A stretch of DNA of 64,000 bases. Origin: Diploscapter coronatus (Eukaryota; Nematoda; Chromadorea; Rhabditida; Rhabditidae). Where the stretch lies: NCBI GenBank assembly GCA_964036155.1, contig OZ038422.1, forward strand, positions 84,529,201-84,593,200, written 5' to 3'. The notes below the pieces were generated by a model that had not been told where the DNA came from, made no database searches, and saw nothing but the letters and a program-made list of their open reading frames with translations. The position numbers were made by a program, and so were the translations under genes. Shown piece by piece: positions 35,650 to 47,600 of this stretch (its first letter is position 1; each line of letters opens with the position of its first letter).

Positions 35650-38306
35650 TCAAAAATGTTCGGGATCGGAATCGAACGTTTTGGTTTTCGGAACTCTCGA
35701 CTCGTCACTGTCCTCCAGCTCGATTTTAGTCGCTTCGGTTCTCGGAACTCTCGATTCGTCACTGTCCTCCAGCTCGATTTTGGTCGCTTCGGTCCTCGGA
35801 ACTTTCGACTCGTCACTGTCCTCCAGCTCGATTTTGGTCGCTTCGGTTTTCGAAACTTTCCTCCCGTCACTGTCCTCCATCCCGATTTTGGTCGTATTTG
35901 CGTAGAAAACCTCGGCGAAAAAGCCATTCAAATCGACTCTGGCTTTGTCGTATTTGGGCTGATGCGATTTGGTGTGCCACACGTACACTTCCCGATCTGA
36001 CTGAAACATAGGTTTTAGGAAAGTTTACAGAAAATTATTGACTGTTGTAATTTTCAGGGATAATGATTAGTCGACACTGGGTATAATGAAGCACAAAGGA
36101 ATGAATTGATTTTTTCCGAAATTATTAATTGGATTATTTTTAGAGATCTTTCTCGAAAACTAAGATAATTTTGACTAACCGGCTTATCGTAACCGAAAGG
36201 CTCGATGTCCTCCTTTCTGAGGCCCATATCCTCAAGAAGACATGGTTCTGGTGCGCCCGCACCTCGAGGACACCCTTTGCCAAAGACTGCTGTTGTTCTA
36301 AAATTATAATTTTTGATTTGAAGAAAAATTATCGGTGCTACTTCAAAACAATATCCAAACTGACAGCGAAGCCAGCCATATCGACTGCAAACTTCCTTCG
36401 GGGATTCCATTTGACATTGTAGCTGACAACGGAGTTATTGATTACATTTTGAGATTCAATTGCAGTTCCTCCGACCTGTCCTGAAGATTTGCCTTCATAA
36501 AAATATCAAATTTGATCAGATGAATATATGAATATTGAGCTACTAGCCTCCGGCGGCCGCTTTGCCAAGGCTTAGCCGAAGTTTGATTCATAATCAGAGA
36601 CGCTATTCGCAATTAGCAAATTTTAGATAATGCTAGAAAATATATCAAATTCGATCAACAATTGTGAGTTGTATATTATACTGCACATGGAAAACCTTAT
36701 TTGATATTTCATTATTTTTCCTTGCGCTATTGAGTACCAATTTTATCATATTTGTTTTAGCATTCGGCCAAAAACAGCTGCTAAAGTGGTAGAACCATAG
36801 ATACATATCAATCGTTTTTTACTTCACAATAAAAATATATATTGATTTTTGTCTTTGTTGACCACAAAAGGGTAATGTCAGATTCAGATTCGCCGTACTT
36901 GGTTACCCTACTTTATCAATTTTAGTCATTTGCCTACCAATTTCTGTAAAAATAGCAGATGTACTCTGCTCATATGTAAATACCCACAATTATGTAGTCT
37001 AAAAGTGAAAATAAACTTCAGATTCAGATTCAGATTTTCTATGCTTGATTATCCTTCTCCCTCAATTTTCTCATTTACCCATCAAAAATGCGAGCTTCTC
37101 CTTATGGCAGTGTAGTGTGGTGGATAGCGAGCTAGATTTTTACCCTTTCCAAAATGTTATGCGAGAGATTTAAAAAAAAAAAAAAGTATAGAGAAGCTCG
37201 AAAAGGTAAACCTTTCTGGTAAAGCTAGGGTATTTATATTAAATCTTCCATAATTATAGATTATCAAAGATTCTTCATCCTTACCAACAGCCCACATGCC
37301 TAATTTCTTCACGTTTCGAATATACTCGGTGAACAACCTGATGTCGTATGAATTATCGTCATCCCCAAAGTAAACGACTCCCGTTGTGAGATCTCCAAGC
37401 ATCTGAAGTTTTTTTTTTCATTATTTGCAAAACTTCATTGTTTTATTGTAATATTCTTATCAGTGAACTTTATTTTATAGTAAGTAGTTTCAGTTCGAAA
37501 TTTGCTATTGATCTAGTCTTCCTTATCAAGTGCTGGCTTACCTCTTTTGCATGTGCTCTGATAAAGCGCAACGCTATTGTTCTTTGATACCAGCCGCGTT
37601 CTGAAAATTCAACATATTTGGAAAAGTCCATTGAACTTTCTTTGATTTGGATTTGACGTGATATGATAACGTCGCAATACAGCTAAGGGTATGATATCAT
37701 TTCTTGAATGAATTTATGAATGTTACGACTTTTTCAATCCGTAATAAATCGAATTTTTCTAAATTTACTTGGATATCCATCGGCAGTTTTGACGTTCAGA
37801 TAAGTGTAATTGAGTCCTGTCCTTTGTAATAGCCTTTCAACTTGAGGAACGATAGTTTGACCGTCCTCGACCACAACCCAATGGAGATCTTTCACGTGCG
37901 ATAACGTGTTGCCCATTCTGAAATTAATAAATTCGTTGATATTGAAGAATGAAATAGCAGTTTAGTGAATCAAAATAAAAAAAGCCAATCATTGAAACAT
38001 CGCAACATCAGAAAAAATCAAATCATTGCCTCGTCATATCAGCCATCCTCGTGGGCCGTCGATATGTCGGTGTGATTACGATGATCAGTTTACGATTTTT
38101 GTAATTAGTAGGAGGTGTTAAGGAATAATCTGTGATGTCGGTGATTAGTTGGCTGAAAACAATGTTTTATTCTAGAAGATCGAAATTTTGTTTAACCTCG
38201 GTCTAGGGAATTGCATGAACGTAATCGTGACCGCGGCTATACAGAAGAATGTAGCAAACATTATCTTCATCAGGTACCGTCGCACATTTAGCAACACGAA
38301 TTTCAT
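35650..38306 (-). CDS. GT43 beta-1,3-glucuronosyltransferase (GLCT/SQV-8-like) with tandem-repeat C-terminus
   Basis: Eight exons: 38197-38306, 38030-38152, 37769-37917, 37542-37600, 37285-37402, 36342-36480, 36180-36297 and 35650-36000; 388 aa. Residues 13-32 are the signal anchor of a Golgi type II enzyme. Catalytic landmarks: [55 protein letters not shown] (the DxD motif binding Mn and UDP-glucuronate), [18 protein letters not shown], then [17 protein letters not shown] and VYVWHTK, ending the domain. The family transfers glucuronate from UDP-glucuronate to galactose termini, as in proteoglycan linkers or HNK-1-like glycans. After the domain an unusual tail of about 80 residues carries 18-residue repeats ([18 protein letters not shown]). 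Intron 2 needs a GC donor. A CAATTTCAG 5 nt before the ATG looks like a trans-splice acceptor. The UDP-glucose dehydrogenase gene that makes its donor is 6 kb away. Confidence 0.92.
35665..35900 (-). repeat. Coding minisatellite, 54-bp unit, in GT43 last exon
   Basis: About four head-to-tail copies of a 54-bp unit. The second to fourth copies are near-identical (ACTGTCCTCCAGCTCGATTT on the plus strand). They encode an acidic/basic alternating 18-residue motif (ELEDSDES then [10 protein letters not shown]). The unit length is a multiple of three, so copy number can change without a frameshift. Confidence 0.9.
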
Positions 38307-38311
38307 ATCTT

Positions 38312-38320
38312 CTGAAATTG
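38312..38320 (-). promoter_or_regulatory. Candidate trans-splice acceptor for GT43
   Basis: CAATTTCAG on the minus strand ends 5 nt before the start codon at 38306, with no credible upstream exon. This spacing is typical of nematode spliced-leader addition. Confidence 0.5.
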
Positions 38321-40041
38321 AAGTTAGTGATTTCGAAGTTTTTTTTTCTTTTTAAATTATCATTTGGATCTTGTCAATTTTTCTAAATTTTGGAGTTCAA
38401 ATTAGATTACAATATTTTTGTAAACTTTTCACCGTTTTCAGACTATCGCAAGTTATAAAAATTGATTTTAAATTAATTCTCAAAAACGATTCTTATTTCA
38501 ATTTAATTCTAACTTAAAATCGAGATCTGGAAGGAAGGAATAGTAGAAAAAAATGGAGGAAACAATTTTTTTTCCTGTCGTCAAGAGGCAGGATTCAATG
38601 ATAGAATGTTGGAACATTTTTCCACAAAAATGGCATGAATGAAAAATTCTAGAGAATGTAACTTTTCAGGTCTATAAAATTTCATTTTTATAAAGACTAC
38701 GCCTTTGAAATGTGATGAAACACATACTTTATTTGAAAAATTAGGATGATAAATGCGGAAGTTTGATCTAGTCGGATTTTCGAAAATTGAAACTCAAGCG
38801 AACCTTTAGATTTGGTTTGTTAGTACAGCAAACGGTATATCGTCAGAGGAAAAAATTGAACACTTTGGAATAAATCCCACTTCTCTAATTTTCTTCAATT
38901 TCAACACTGTATTGTCATTTACGAAAAATCAAGAAATTGAGAAATTAAAAGAGTATGATAAATGAGGAGATCTAGAAAAAGAGAATGTTGACTTTTTTGA
39001 ACTATCTAATTTTTTATGCTATTCGAGTTAGAAACAAACAATATATGACAAAAAGGAGTTCCATTTGTTTCGAATGAAAATCTCTAAAAAAAAAAAAGGG
39101 ATGCCAACGAACGCGGTTTTACAATCGTATTACTAAAAATCGCATGAAGCTTGAAAAATGCGAAAAAAAATGCTAGAAATGAAATATGAAGAAATTTTCG
39201 AAGAAAAATTTCAAATGAAAACCAAAATTAAATCGAATTCTGCAATAAAAATGATAAATTCTCCAAGTTTTTCAAATCTAATATCTAATAAATCAAACCT
39301 CAATTAGGATTGTCATAGGATTAGGACAATTGAGTTCGCAAATCTGGGTAAATTTCTTCAAAATTTTCCCGAATATTGTCTCTTTTCATTCTGAAATATT
39401 CGATCTTTTGAAAACAGACTTAGGGAGGAAGATCACCAGAAAACCCTTGCAACCTACCCCTCGTATATTTTCTTCACCTGATGAAAATGTTCCCTAGGTT
39501 TGTTTGAAAATGATCCAGTTCGTTTCCTCTTACATCAACTATTCATTTCCATCACTCACGACATTGTTTCTTATTCCACGTACACATCCACTTCCTCCAC
39601 AAGGATTTTGATGAAAAGTTTCATAATTAAACAAAAATTCGTGATTATTTTATGAGAGAGGAACATATGGAGAATATTTTTCATGTATGTTTTTTTTTTT
39701 CCTTTTCGTCTGATTTTCTTTCGTCTCTATAGGCCGATTTTCTATTTCGGCCTCCCTTAAATTGCGTTGAAAATTGGCCAACAGTATATAGAATGAGCTT
39801 CGCTCGAACGGAATGCACGCACGTCTAGATTATGCAAAATTGCTCATCTAAATTGAACTCACCTAAAGTTCCAGAAACAATGTTCCTCTCGATTAAAATA
39901 TTAGAATATTATTCGCTGACATTTCTAAGTCTCAATTAGCTCTTTAAGGAGATTGACAAGTCAAGATTCAGCCAATAGTGCTATCATAATTAAAGTCGAA
40001 CTTTCAGTTGAAGTAGCATCAAATGTCAGAGCACATTCATT
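38321..40041. other. Divergent promoter region between GT43 and GT11-like B
   Basis: 1.7 kb of AT-rich DNA between head-to-head genes. There is a small hairpin at about 39730-39757 (AGGCCGATTTTCTATTTCGG). No exon, RNA gene or long repeat is seen. Confidence 0.45.
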
Positions 40042-40051
40042 CTCATTTCAG
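40042..40051 (+). promoter_or_regulatory. Candidate trans-splice acceptor for GT11-like B
   Basis: CTCATTTCAG ends 9 nt before the ATG at 40061. There is no upstream coding exon, so a spliced-leader acceptor is likely. Confidence 0.5.
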
Positions 40052-40060
40052 CAATCACCA

Positions 40061-42212
40061 ATGGATCGTAAGTTAAGACATTTTTATTTTGTTTGGATAT
40101 ATTGAATTTCAGAATCGAATAGCAGTTCAAGTGATATGAAGCTCAATTCTTGCACAAATCAAGCTACAATTAAAACAATGTCAATGCGAAGTTGGTGCTC
40201 ACAATTCGGAAACCAAGTTGGTCAATTTTATATGCAATTTTTAGCTTACAAAATCAATTTGTGAAAATCGACCAATACTTCAAGCATTAATGTTCGAACT
40301 AAACTCGTTAGCTAGTTATAGTCGAATTTGTGATAGTGTTCGAAAAATGCGCCAAATTGTAGTTCAAGCGGAAAGACAAATTTCGAGTTTGAGTTCCAAA
40401 ATCTTCAAACTCTGCACATCCTAATTTTATGATTCAATTTCTTTTCCAAGAAGTCGATTCAATCAGCATATCATTAAATAAGAAGCTGAAGTTTCAAAGT
40501 TATCCAAATTTAGCTATTTCGCATAATATCCGGATATGGAATAGCTCGAACAGTCGGCAGGAAGCACATTTTGGTAGTTGCTCCAAGTTGTCGAGCTCGA
40601 AATGAAGGGCACTACGCTTTGATTCGCAGCATATTCCCAAAAATGTCCAAGCTTATTGTCACTGATGTAAAAATTGTCATTTGTGATTTCTAAATAATCG
40701 GCAGCTTTTAAGAATGATTATGAATTTTCAAAAAATCGAACAACTTTGAAATTTGCATATTATCACGGAAGACAAGCTTGCTGTTTCTATGAAGACCCGT
40801 CGTGGTATGATCTATGGAAAACCTATCTCTCATTTAATTTGAAAAAATGAAGAATGACTTTTTTTATAATATAGAAATGTCATCATTTATTTTCTATTCC
40901 TCTAGAAAAGGTCAAGCGAACAAACCTAATCCAGTTTTTCACTTTAATTCGATTTCATTAAAAAAATCAATTCCGAGTTCATGATAATTCATTTTTCAAT
41001 TTTTCCATCTACAGAAAATTTTATTCCAATTTCAGGCGATTGATAAATCTCCAAGAGCAGCATGTCGATTTATACACAGAATTCGTGCAAAATACGCTTT
41101 ACTTCGAGAAGTACATGGATGACTTGAAGGAATATTTCAAATTCAGCGGCGAATATATTAGACGGGGAGAAAGGATTATTAGCTCGCATAATATGTAAGT
41201 GATTTGATAGAGATGTCAGCGAAATGGATTTTTGCAATCTGAAACAATCTGAAAATTTCGAGACTTGAAAGACTATGTAGAAATAGAGATATCTTCCATG
41301 ATTTCACTTATAGTTGCAAAATTTGTAATCCATTTTTGCAAATAATTCATGCGGCCGAAAATGTGCATTCTAAAAAGAATTTCTAAATTTAGAATCGAAA
41401 AAGACTGGCTCTGCATCCACACCAGAAGAACAGATCATCATTCAAAATCCGATATGCTATTTTCGACACTTTCTGCTAAATTTATACTGCAGAATGATGT
41501 AAAAAACCTGATGAAATGCAGAAAAATCGATCAATTTAGAATATGACGAAGATATTCATATTTGGAGATGATCCTAATTTCATGGCATCATTGGCCGAAA
41601 ATGTCAAAAGTGACTCGCAATTTAATAATGTGGGATATGAAAATTTTAATTTTATTCGAATTTTTCTCATTAGAATTATTGGGTAAAGAAAATAATGAAA
41701 AAGGTAGTCAAATCGATTCTCATAAATATTGAACGAAATCTCACATATTATGATATACTAGTTTATCTAAATTTCAAATAATCTCTTAGATTTATTATTC
41801 TAGATTCCTACATTTGTGAATACGAACACGACAATTGGAGATGATTTGTATCTGTCTTCGCAACTCTGCAATTCATTTCTAATCACTTCTCCCGAATCGA
41901 CTTTCGGATGGTTTTTGGCATTTTTCAACAAAATCCAAGAACAGGTTTATTATGATCACGATATGCGGCCTGAGTCTGGAAGTCATACCGGAATGCATAG
42001 GTAATTTTGGATAGTAAACTTTGAAAATCGATGGCAATTGAATTTTTCGCGACCATAGACAAAATAATAACACTATCTACCTTGCTTGTCCTAAATTTTT
42101 TTTTGCAAATTCGGAATTATGAAGTCGTAAAAGATGCAAATTTCTTTATTTTAGGCACATGTGGAAACCACTGGTATTAAACAGGAAAAAAGAATCAGTT
42201 AAAATTCTCTAA
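40061..42212 (+). CDS. GT11-like (alpha-1,2-fucosyltransferase type) glycosyltransferase B
   Basis: Nine exons: 40061-40067, 40113-40216, 40514-40666, 40713-40804, 41036-41194, 41393-41498, 41540-41629, 41804-42000 and 42155-42212; 321 aa with closing phases. Motifs: CSQFGNQ joined across intron 2 to LFRIISGYGIARTVGRKH (the GNQLF block), FAYYHGRQACCFYEDP, LCIHTRRTDH (HxRRxD), IFIFGDDPNFM, YLSSQLCNSFLITSPESTFGWFLAFF. The family adds fucose from GDP-fucose to galactose-type acceptors; nematodes have many members of unknown specificity. The N-terminus (about 40 Ser/Thr-rich residues) lacks a membrane segment, unlike a normal Golgi enzyme, so a 5' exon may be missing or the protein may not be membrane-anchored. 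Compared with gene A, the exon encoding the VECVCPSLDL...LYMARK segment is absent between exons 7 and 8. Confidence 0.78.
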
Positions 42213-42594
42213 AAATAGATAGAATATTCAAATGATTCTGAAAAGGTAAAATTTTCAAAATCAATTCTAGTATCAATTTGTCATCGTGGAATTTTCTGAT
42301 AATGATCTCAATTTAATAAATGTTCAATATTTATTTGGTTAGGAGATTATTTTAAATTTTATTTTGTAAAATTTGGCGCGTCATTCTGGAATTATGTATT
42401 TTTTCGTCCTTTTTATTGGACGAAGACGTTATTTATTATCATAAAATGAAATGTTTTAGTACAATTCTGTTTTTTTTTGGCTGAGAAAGAAAGGATTATA
42501 TCGAACATGAACATGAGGGAACTATTTGAAATTGGCTATTTATGAGAAATTTTATAAGGAGACAGTAAAATTTAGTTAGAGGCCAAGTCTCTAT

Positions 42595-42980
42595 CCCCTT
42601 TCGAGGGAGACAAAGAACGCATGAAATTTTCCGACGCTCCAATTATCGCTAATTAGCTGATAATTTCGTAAAGCCAAGACACCAATTAGGATAATAAAAT
42701 ACGCCTGAAATGATGGTGTCGCTGGTTTTTCGAAAAAGGTCTTCTGAAGGCATGAACGACGTCGAAACTCGGCGATACAAGTCACTTTCCAAAAGGTTTC
42801 CAACGGATTCGGATTCTCCATAAAGGCACCGGGTTTTCTAAGAAATAGTATGGGGAGGCAAGATATGAAAAGAAAAACCCGGTGCCTTTTTCTATTAGCC
42901 TCACAAATGATATCAAATTTACCCAGTTCAACCTATTTTGAAAAAAATCACTTGGCCTCTCTAGTCATAGTTATTCATCG
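42595..42980. repeat. Segment related to the composite palindrome at 25641-27410
   Basis: AAGCCAAGACACCAATTAGG, GGTCTTCTGAAGGCATGAAC and TACAAGTCACTTTCCAAAAG match 26870-27010. The end near 42905-42980 matches 25640-25700 and 27360-27400. It is interrupted by a perfect hairpin at 42820-42892. Confidence 0.7.
42820..42892. repeat. Perfect 16-bp-stem hairpin
   Basis: AAAGGCACCGGGTTTTCT ... AAAAACCCGGTGCCTTTT with a ~37-bp loop. The stem is GC-rich in an AT-rich context and sits inside another repeat. Confidence 0.7.
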
Positions 42981-43032
42981 TGTGCATTTTTAAAACTAAA
43001 TTTATGAGGTGATAAACTTATACATTCTTAGA

Positions 43033-43379
43033 ACTTGTCGCCAACGACTTGTTCACTTGGATCAATCATACTTGTTATTGTCATTTCTGGCTGGAGAGCC
43101 ATCTCCAGAACTATCCCTAGATTACCCGAACTTTAAAGGGCGGAGTTACTTACTAGGCGCAACTCGCGCCTATAAATACGCCCACTTCGTTGTTACTTTG
43201 CTCCTTTACAGTTTTACCTCCATTTTACTGTTCTCTACTTTTGTATTTGGTATTACTGTATTGAACCAAGGCTAGTCAATAAAGGATTTTTAATACTCGT
43301 GCAGTGCGAGGTACTAGTAGAGAACCATATCTAAGGCCTTCTTAAAATCCCAGACATCCACCTATATCCCACCTGCACA
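43033..43379 (+). mobile_element. LTR-like insertion (probable old solo LTR)
   Basis: About 345 bp that interrupt repeat R3 copy 2 between TATACATTCT and CAGATCTATCAG, which are adjacent in the other R3 copies. The insert starts TGTCGCC after a few bases and ends CCACCTGCA. It has a TATA-like CCTATAAATACG near 43170 and a polyadenylation signal GTCAATAAAGG near 43277, the usual order in an LTR. No clean target duplication is visible, so the ends are approximate and the class is uncertain. Confidence 0.5.
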
Positions 43380-43429
43380 GATCTATCAGTTTTTTTTCTC
43401 TGAAAGCGATTTCTATGATATTTTTTTTC

Positions 43430-44100
43430 CATCTACATGATCTTTTGATACACCGTTGTATTTAGCGAATGAGGAAGCAGATTTTTTTTTTCTCAAATTT
43501 CTGAAAATTTTTAAATTTACTTCCTACACATTCATACAGACGTTTGATTTTTGGAGACAGCAAACAGCTGAGTTAACAATGTAGCAGTCTGTAATGAAAC
43601 TGAAAAGGCCCGATGGAATGTTTACAAAGAACATCAGAGGACTTTTTACTATAAAAAATGAGTCGAAGAGGATTTTTAATTTAGCTATCAAAAATTAGGC
43701 TAATAAATTTGTAAATGTGTATTTTTCGTTAGAAGCTCAGTTGAAAATTGAAAATATCCGAAAAGCCAATAACATCTGCCTCAATATTTCAATGATTTTA
43801 TTATCACAACATATTAGAATAAATTAGGCTATGAAAATGAATATAACAAGATCTAGGAAGAGCCATTGTTAAAGACCCCTCTGAGACCCACCTGCCCTTA
43901 TAATTGTTTGTCTGACAAAAATGCTCCTAGGTCTTAATGCAGCGATTTTGTTAAATTCCAAAGCAGAAATGATTTTAAGAGTCCAAGAGCGTCTGTCTAA
44001 ACAAATTTTGATTGAAAACTCCAACAAGAAGAGATTACTAGAAATTACTTTTACAAAATTTTGAAAGAAAAAAACAAAATCAATCATTCCAACATTGTCA
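43430..44100 (-). repeat. Dispersed repeat family R3, copy 2
   Basis: Reverse complement of 24850-25560; its 5' part continues at 42960-43030 on the other side of the LTR-like insert. The minus strand carries the copy of the LNSKAEMILRVQERLSK peptide, with a shorter frame than copy 1. Confidence 0.75.
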
Positions 44101-44261
44101 TATATTCAATTAGTCGTTTTAAGGTAGGCAATCATCAACCGCTGCGGGGACGTCAGCTGCGGTGCAAAGCGACACAGTTGACGACGGAGCGACGTTGAGC
44201 TTAATTAAATTATGAAAAAATAAAAATGTCTATGGCTTATTCCCCAAAATCATGGAAAACG

Positions 44262-44455
44262 ACAAGGCTTCTTGAAAAAGACGATGAGTAGGCATCTCGG
44301 TAGCGGGCTAGGGGTATAGGTTGGGGTGAGTGTGTAAGGTCTCATTGTGCTCCTACCCGACATGCTGATCATTTTGAAACTCTACACACCCTACCCCAGC
44401 CTATGCCCCTAATCCGCTACCGAGATACCTGCCTATCGCCTTTTTCAAGACATCG
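44262..44455. repeat. GC-rich hairpin 3' of UDP-glucose dehydrogenase
   Basis: Left arm CTTGAAAAAGACGATGAGTA then CATCTCGGTAGCGGGCTAGG; right arm CCGCTACCGAGATACCTGCC then CCTTTTTCAAG. Arms are about 70 bp and the loop about 55 bp. It lies 150 bp beyond the stop codon of the minus-strand gene, so it could affect 3'-end formation, although it looks like a MITE. Confidence 0.75.
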
Positions 44456-44610
44456 TCCCACTATCTTATTCAAGAGACCGAACGAAAACAAGAAAAACGG
44501 CTTTTCTGAAAAGGTAAAAAAAAAAAAGAAGAAACATATATGAGAACATGAGAGACAGATTTTCTTGACCACTTTATTCCCTTGTCGATCTCCGTGTTCT
44601 GGGAAATAAG

Positions 44611-47600
44611 TCATACCTGATCAGATGCAGTTCCAATAACAAAAGTTCTGAATCCGATCTTTTGGAGTAGCTGATGGTCAAGAATGAGACGACCGTCGAA
44701 AATGGCTGCAGATGGCTGCATCGAATCATAAATTCGACGATAATCCAGGTCCTACAAATATTGATTCCACTCTGTTTATAATTGAAATATGTGACAATTT
44801 GAGAACCTTGAATTCATCCCATTCCGTGAGAACAACAATCGCATAAGCTCCCGCAGCTGCCTCATAAGGATCAGAGCAAATTGTCACCAGATTTTCCACT
44901 AAAATAATGATAAGTTAAGTTATCAATTATCGATTGATATCTTATAAAATTGGCTATAAATTTTTATCCTTGCAACATCGAGATGAACTTTTTCAAGCCA
45001 TGACTTCTAAGACACTAACACTTTATGTAAATGACACCTACTTTTTTATTCTTACCCTACACTATTTCTCCAAAAATTTCGTGTCATTACAAAAAGTCTC
45101 GGTATCATATACAAAGAGTCTCAAACCATAAACATTTCAACAATAAACTCTCTTTGTACAAACACAAGATGAATTCAACCTTATTCTTCACCTTTGAGAA
45201 AAAATTCACTAACCAATTTGCTTATCAACATGATTTTCCAAATCCGATTTGATTTGTTTTTTTGTAACTTTTGGATCGAAAATAGCCAATTTTGCTCGTT
45301 CTTCAAGCAGATAAGAAGACACATAAATCGAGGAAGATTCGCGAGTGTCGCCTGTGTTCTTCTGAAGATGCAATATTGAAAATGTACTACATATTTCTGA
45401 CGCTAATTTCAATGAGTCCTTGATTCTATTAATAAATTTCAGATAAATATTAGCCTTGCTTGCCTTAAAAGCGAATCCGAAAATGGCGATTCGTTTGTCA
45501 TTGACCGTGTTGAACAATTCAGCGATAATTTTGTTTGCGAACCGACGGCGCTGCTGGTTGTTGATCTCAATCACCTATGCAAAAAATTTTAAGAAATTCA
45601 AATCGATGCACACACATTTTTGATATGTCAACATAAAATACTAACTCCCATCCAATAGTCTGCAACTTGATGTAAATTGAGAGTTTCACAGAGGTAGACT
45701 AGCGATAGAACATCTTTTTGGAAGCAACTCCCACCGAAGCCTGAAAATCAATTGAAAAAATTCAATTAACTCATGTAGCTTCAAAAACTAGTGATCTAGT
45801 ATAGTCGATTCCGAGTAAGTGGATATTGCATACATTTTGCAATTTCGCTCGCTCAGGCTCCGCCCACTTTTCCTGCCTTGCCAAATTGCGTCATTCCCCC
45901 ATTTTTAAACGGTTTTTTTTTCGATTTTTCTTGACATTCTCGTGAAAAATCTTTATAATTATATCCTAATTATCTCTCTAATTGACCAATTAACTCTGTT
46001 TAATGTTTGCTATTCATTTTTCTTGTTTTTTTTTTTAGCGATTTTCTCTCAAATCAGGATCTATTTTCATCGAGTCAATTATCGATTCATCCAAGGTGCA
46101 GGTGTTGTCGCTGTCATCAGGTCACTAGAATTGCAAGTTGATGAACAGACAGTCGCTGATCAGACGTTTTTTTGTTATGAAAATTATCAAATTTGCACGA
46201 GAAAAGTCGACATTTCGATCGAAAAATGAACAGCGAACATTAAAAAGAGTTAATTGGTCAATTAGAAAGATAATTAAGATATCATTATAAAGATTTTTCA
46301 CGAAAATTTTAAGAAAAATCGAAAAAAAAAACCGTTTGAAAATGGGAATGACGCAATTCGCAGAGCAAGAAAAGTGGGCGGAGCCTGAACGAGCGAAGTT
46401 GCAAAATGTATGCAATATCCACTTACTCAGAATCGACTATAATCTAGTGACTAATGAAATAGCATAGGGTTAGGATTGAGTATGGTAGGGTAGAATTCTT
46501 TTTTGTACATTATTTAGTAATTTACTAGGTATCTAGGTCATTAATTTCTAGGTTTCCATAAACGCACCAACACTGGCTTGCAAAAATCTATTCCCAATTC
46601 TGCTATCGAATCCGACTGCTTTGGCAACTTCCTTCACGTCTGCTCCAGTCACTTCACAGATAGCAGAAACGGTATTGATAGATGAAATTCGCTGGGCCAG
46701 AAAGGCGTTCGCTGTCTGAAAGAGCGAGCATAATCATTTATCTATTTGAATAAAAATGGCTGATATGCTCCTAAATTCATAATTGTACCAATTTGCTGAG
46801 CTCCGAGCTCCAAGTGTTTGTAGTGAGAATTCTGTCTCTCGGCACCCAGTGCTCGTAGATTGAAACTAAGTGACGAATTGCTTCTTGACCTTCCTGAATA
46901 CAAATTAGGGTATTTCTAGTAAATTACGATGACAAAAAATTGTAACTTATTTGATCAATGTTGAGGAAAGATATATCATAATATTATAAAAAAAAAAAAA
47001 AAAAATTATTATGTTGGCATATCCCATTCCTTTTCCTACAATTACCAAAATTAGCGTTTGCTACCACACGATCTCGTTATTCTCAATCTGAATTAGCTCT
47101 CACTTCGCACCGGCTGAATAAAGTTGATTTATAATCGATTCATCTTTTCTGTTCGACCGTAAACTACAAAATATCTGTCCACCTCCACAGTTCCTGCCAC
47201 AGACAGAATGAAACATACGGTCTGATCCATACCATACAGACACTGCAACAGATGTTTCCAACTATTACCTTCGAAGAATCTCCACCGATGAGAACTCGAT
47301 CTGGGTTTGACAGATCCTCAACTGCAGAGCCTTCCGAAAGAAATTCGGGATTCGATAGAACCTAAAAAGAATTTTCTCATATTGCATTGAAGTTCAACAA
47401 AAAATAGACCTGAAAAGAGAGTCTAGTGTCGTTTTTCTGCGCCTCTCTCAAAATGGACAAAATACTTTCTGCAGCCTTTACGGGCACAGTACTCTTCTCA
47501 ACCACTATCTGAAAGTAATCATTCTTTTAGTGCTTTCACCTTTCACTTTTCACTATTTACTTTCGGTCCTTCAGCATGCTGAGCGATCGTCCTAGCAACA

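Noticed and set aside
35656..36000. Plus-strand open frames of 91-114 codons
   Set aside because: They are antisense shadows of the GT43 repeat exon; the repeat opens several frames, and only the minus frame continues a conserved domain.
41675..41703. 29-nt exon (NYWVKKIMKK) between exons 7 and 8 of GT11-like B
   Set aside because: Including it breaks the reading frame into the conserved final exons; direct joining of 41629 to 41804 keeps the frame.
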